Of a stretch of 15,857 nucleotides of DNA, positions 13,559-15,857 are shown one piece after another. The stretch's first letter is position 1. Each line of letters begins with the position of its first letter. Origin of the DNA: Acidimicrobiaceae bacterium (lineage in GTDB: Bacteria; Actinomycetota; Acidimicrobiia; Acidimicrobiales; Bog-793); contig DAIDIA010000120.1 of NCBI GenBank assembly GCA_027459565.1, positions 1 through 15,857 on the forward strand, in the 5' to 3' direction. The notes under the pieces were generated by a model. The model was not told the DNA's origin. It searched no databases and saw nothing but the letters and a program-made list of their open reading frames with translations. A program made the translations under genes and the position numbers.

Positions 13559-14299
13559 TTGGAATTCACAACATGGCGTGGAAGTGTCGGAGTCATCAAG
13601 CCAACACTGAGGCTTGGCGGCACTGAGGAGTTCCTGAGGCTTTTGCCCGAAGGAATCGGCGTGCTTCCGATCTACCTCAATGTGGATCGCGGCACAACCG
13701 AACAGTTCAAGAGCGTACTCCCACATTACGAGCAAGCTGCTCGCCAACTCGCGGGAGCCGGCGTCGATCTCATTCACCCAGAGGGAGCGCCGCCATTCAT
13801 GGTTCACGGATTCCAGGGGGAACAGGAGATTGTCGATGCGTGGCAATCGGAGCTGAATGTTCCGATCGTCACCTCTTCGATGTCTGCACTATCCGCGTGC
13901 CGTGCGCTTGGAATGACAAACATCATTGGCGCCAGCTACTTCCGAGGGGAGATCAATGACCTGTTCGCCCGGTATTTCGAAGAGGCCGGAATCCGGGTCG
14001 CAGAGATGGCGGGAATGGATGTCGAATTCAATCGAGCTCAGTGGCTCGACTCTCGAGAGGTGTATGCATTTGTTCGAGCGCTCTTTCTGAAGCATCAGAA
14101 TATCGATGGGATCTACCTTCTTGGATCTGGTTGGCACGTGCTCGACATCATTGACCTGCTTGAACAGGACCTTGAGGTTCCCGTGGTTCATCCGATTGCA
14201 TCGCGAATATGGACCATTCAGCGCCATCTTCATGTCCGCGAGAAGATTCAAGGACACGGGACGCTCCTGCGGGAACTGCCGCGTCCGGCAACATCGTAG
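13559..14299 (+). CDS. Asp/Glu racemase-maleate isomerase superfamily protein lacking the usual catalytic cysteines (246 aa)
   Basis: The fold is recognised from WRGSVGVIKPT at the N-terminus, GVDLIHPEGAPP, then SSMSALSACRALGM, YFEEAGI and IYLLGSGWHVLDIIDLL near the C-terminus. Maleate isomerases and arylmalonate decarboxylases carry one cysteine in the loop after the D-(V/L)-I strand and a second in an LSCTN-type loop. Here these places read HPEGAPP and LLGSGWH, with no cysteine. The reaction is therefore unlikely to be the two-cysteine racemase/isomerase chemistry. I chose TTG 13559, with GGGGG about six bases upstream and the conserved N-terminus directly after it; a GTG at 13505 would add 18 residues with no family support. 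Confidence 0.75.
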   Translation: MEFTTWRGSVGVIKPTLRLGGTEEFLRLLPEGIGVLPIYLNVDRGTTEQFKSVLPHYEQAARQLAGAGVDLIHPEGAPPFMVHGFQGEQEIVDAWQSELNVPIVTSSMSALSACRALGMTNIIGASYFRGEINDLFARYFEEAGIRVAEMAGMDVEFNRAQWLDSREVYAFVRALFLKHQNIDGIYLLGSGWHVLDIIDLLEQDLEVPVVHPIASRIWTIQRHLHVREKIQGHGTLLRELPRPATS

Positions 14300-14485
14300 A
14301 TGCAGGGCGAGAACCCTCTCGCGCATAGGAAACGACCGCTCACAGCGTCCTCCAAGCCTGAGTGGCTTGATTTGACAGAGGACCGACCTCAATTGTGGTT
14401 TCTGATGGACCACAATATGAGCTGTGAATCCATAGCTCGCAGAGCTGTCCTCGAAAAGACATGAAAAGGGAAGAGTTTTCACCTC
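14300..14485. promoter_or_regulatory. Promoter region with an inverted repeat before the glycosidase-domain gene
   Basis: ATTGTGGT (14392-14399) and ACCACAAT (14409-14416) form a perfect 8-bp inverted repeat with a 9-base centre. A consensus-like TTGACA (14372-14377) lies just upstream, though the matching -10 box is weak. A small CGAGA/TCTCG hairpin follows the racemase-like gene at 14309-14322. The arrangement looks like a repressible promoter; the regulator is unknown. Confidence 0.4.
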
Positions 14486-15550
14486 ATGAACGCGCAGCGC
14501 CCGAATGCCAACCCACAACGTCAAGTCAGCCGCGCGAATGTTCGTCGGACGCGTGAGATTCGAAGGCGCCAACTCCGACGTCGACGAGCCGCCGTTCTTG
14601 CAGTCTTCGTCGTCCTGATCCTCATCACCATCGAGGTACTCAAGCCTTCACATCATGCAAATGCCCCGATACAGGTCACGCGGATCGTAAAACCGAATCC
14701 CTTCGCTCCGCTCTCTCCGCCTGAGACGCTCGCTCCGCTCTTTCATGGCGCTCCACCGAGTGACGGGAGGTGGATCCCCGCAGGACGAACTCTCGATCAC
14801 ACGAGCGCCGTGTTCACGACCGTGTTTCACCTGCCGGATCAGCCCACCGTTGAGGCTGGCGTCGCTTGGATGGATTCAAGACTTCTTGTAGCAAGGCTCT
14901 ATTCCGGGAGTTACAGCCCAGGCGGATTGACGTGGAAATACACCGCTCCGATCTCCGCCCAAGCGGCAAGAACTCTCGACGTTGCATTTAATGGTGGATT
15001 CTTGATGAAAGATTCGAAGGGCGGGTATTACTCCGAGGGCCATTTCGCGGCCCCGCTCGTCAATGGCGCTGCCTCCTTGGTCATCTACAAAGATGGCCTC
15101 GTACAGATTGGTAGCTGGGGACGCGACGTGAGGATGACCCGTTCGGTAGTAGCGGTGCGTCAGAACCTCGTCCTTCTGATTGACAATGGAAAGCTTGCTC
15201 CAAATATCAGTCCGACAGACAACTATCAGTGGGGAGTTGCACTCAATCAGGTGGTCGACACCTGGCGAAGTGGGCTGGGCGTAACTTCAGATGGCGCACT
15301 GGTCTACGCCTACGGCCCGATGAACGTACTCGATCTCGCGAACGTGCTCAAGCACGCCGGGGCAGTCCGTGCCATGGTTCTCGACATGAACCCTGCCTGG
15401 ACCGTCTTCGCGACGTACAGGCCAGCCACAAACGGCGGGTTAGCCTCGGCGACAAATGGCCTGAGTTTGCTTCCAAACACAGCCTATGGCCCGAGCCGGT
15501 TCTTCACACCCTCGTATGCGAGGGACTTCATCACGCTCTCCGTGCGCTGA
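14486..15550 (+). CDS. Membrane-anchored phosphodiester glycosidase (NAGPA-like) domain protein (354 aa)
   Basis: A very basic N-terminus (about 13-34, many Arg) precedes one membrane helix (about 35-52) and an extracytoplasmic domain of about 300 residues, so the protein is a type II membrane or secreted protein. The domain has the family landmarks AFNGGFL, SGLGVTSDGALVYAYG and AVRAMVLDMNPAW. The human relative uncovers mannose-6-phosphate by cleaving a phosphodiester; bacterial members are thought to act on cell-envelope glycan phosphodiesters. The last motif differs from the common N-x-D-G-G-G form. ATG 14486 has AAAGGGAAG about 12 bases upstream, somewhat far. The next gene also looks secreted, suggesting a cell-envelope theme. 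Confidence 0.82.
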   Translation: MNAQRPNANPQRQVSRANVRRTREIRRRQLRRRRAAVLAVFVVLILITIEVLKPSHHANAPIQVTRIVKPNPFAPLSPPETLAPLFHGAPPSDGRWIPAGRTLDHTSAVFTTVFHLPDQPTVEAGVAWMDSRLLVARLYSGSYSPGGLTWKYTAPISAQAARTLDVAFNGGFLMKDSKGGYYSEGHFAAPLVNGAASLVIYKDGLVQIGSWGRDVRMTRSVVAVRQNLVLLIDNGKLAPNISPTDNYQWGVALNQVVDTWRSGLGVTSDGALVYAYGPMNVLDLANVLKHAGAVRAMVLDMNPAWTVFATYRPATNGGLASATNGLSLLPNTAYGPSRFFTPSYARDFITLSVR

Positions 15551-15566
15551 CTATCGAAAGCGATAG
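15551..15566. other. Small hairpin between two envelope genes
   Basis: CTATCG and CGATAG form a perfect 6-bp stem with an AAAG loop directly after the TGA of the glycosidase-domain gene. No T-tract follows, so it may be an mRNA-stability or binding element instead of a terminator. Confidence 0.4.
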
Positions 15567-15579
15567 CTGATATGGGAAA

Positions 15580-15857
15580 ATGAGAGGGAGCTTCCGGAAG
15601 TTCTCGGTGGCACTTATCGTGCTGCTCCTCGTCGCGACCTTCAACTTTCTCGTTTCAGCGCGTTCGGAGTCTCCTCCGCTCTTCCGTGGCCAACCATCGG
15701 CTCTTGAGAGATTCAACTCTGAACTCGCCGGTCTTTCAAACACCCGCATAGAGATCGTCAGGATCGCGGAGTCCCAAATCGGATACAAGACGAATCCTCC
15801 ACGCGGCTATTGCAACAAGTACAGCGCATTCTGGTATTCCGGAGCGGCGGACTGTCC
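15580..15857 (+). CDS. Secreted protein with the start of a CHAP-like amidase domain, cut by the right edge
   Basis: The N-terminus (RKFSVALIVLLLVATFNFLV) is a signal peptide or signal anchor. After a linker, the segment from about residue 59 (IVRIAESQIGYKTNPP, then YCNKYSAFWYSGAADCP) looks like the opening of a CHAP/NlpC-P60-type cysteine peptidase domain, where a C-N-K-Y-like motif carries the catalytic cysteine region. Such proteins cleave peptidoglycan peptides. ATG 15580 has only a weak GGGAAA upstream; the gene begins 29 bp after the previous stop and is likely co-transcribed. About 92 codons are visible; the histidine and the rest of the domain lie beyond the window. Confidence 0.7.
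   Translation, partial: MRGSFRKFSVALIVLLLVATFNFLVSARSESPPLFRGQPSALERFNSELAGLSNTRIEIVRIAESQIGYKTNPPRGYCNKYSAFWYSGAADC

Noticed and set aside
1..15857. CRISPR array or complete insertion sequence
   Set aside because: No regularly spaced identical repeats with unique spacers and no transposase with terminal inverted repeats were seen; the repeats at 3418-3509 are too few.

Overview
The window looks like actinobacterial DNA of moderate GC content. Signs are GTG and TTG starts, genes that appear leaderless, a MobF relaxase, an actinobacterial-style HTH/nucleotidyltransferase toxin-antitoxin pair, a BNR-repeat/MoaD-like pair and a tRNA-Pro(GGG) fragment. A host in or near the Acidimicrobiia would fit, but that is inference only.

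Positions 1-8337 read as the right-hand part of an integrated conjugative or mobilizable element. A large MobF relaxase-helicase runs off the left edge on the minus strand. Next come a frameshifted ORF, a block of 21-bp direct repeats and a small excisionase-type HTH gene. An integrase would be expected after it, but none is seen. Instead there is decayed DNA with a PIN-domain remnant, then a GC-rich cargo cassette: a frameshifted ChrB C-terminal gene facing away from a ChrB N-terminal-like regulator, with two copies of a 20-bp dyad between them, followed by a divergent Na+/Ca2+ exchanger-like membrane protein. A type IV-like toxin-antitoxin operon follows. The element ends at a 46-bp copy of the 3' half of a tRNA-Pro(GGG) gene (attR), followed by a strong terminator that probably belonged to the tRNA.

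Positions from about 8338 to the end look like host chromosome with ordinary housekeeping-type genes. They are a six-Asp-box BNR protein overlapping a MoaD/ThiS-like protein, an amidohydrolase-2 protein, a convergent nfeD-slipin membrane operon (minus strand), a Cys-less member of the Asp/Glu racemase-maleate isomerase superfamily, a membrane-anchored phosphodiester glycosidase-domain protein and the start of a secreted CHAP-domain-like protein. Between nfeD and the racemase lies a gene-free stretch of about 730 bp. It holds a perfect two-stem pseudoknot, an 11-bp hairpin and a 16-bp-stem terminator, so it may encode or regulate an RNA.

The main points for follow-up are the attR boundary without an integrase, the twin dyads between the chrB-like genes, the helically phased repeats and the pseudoknot region.
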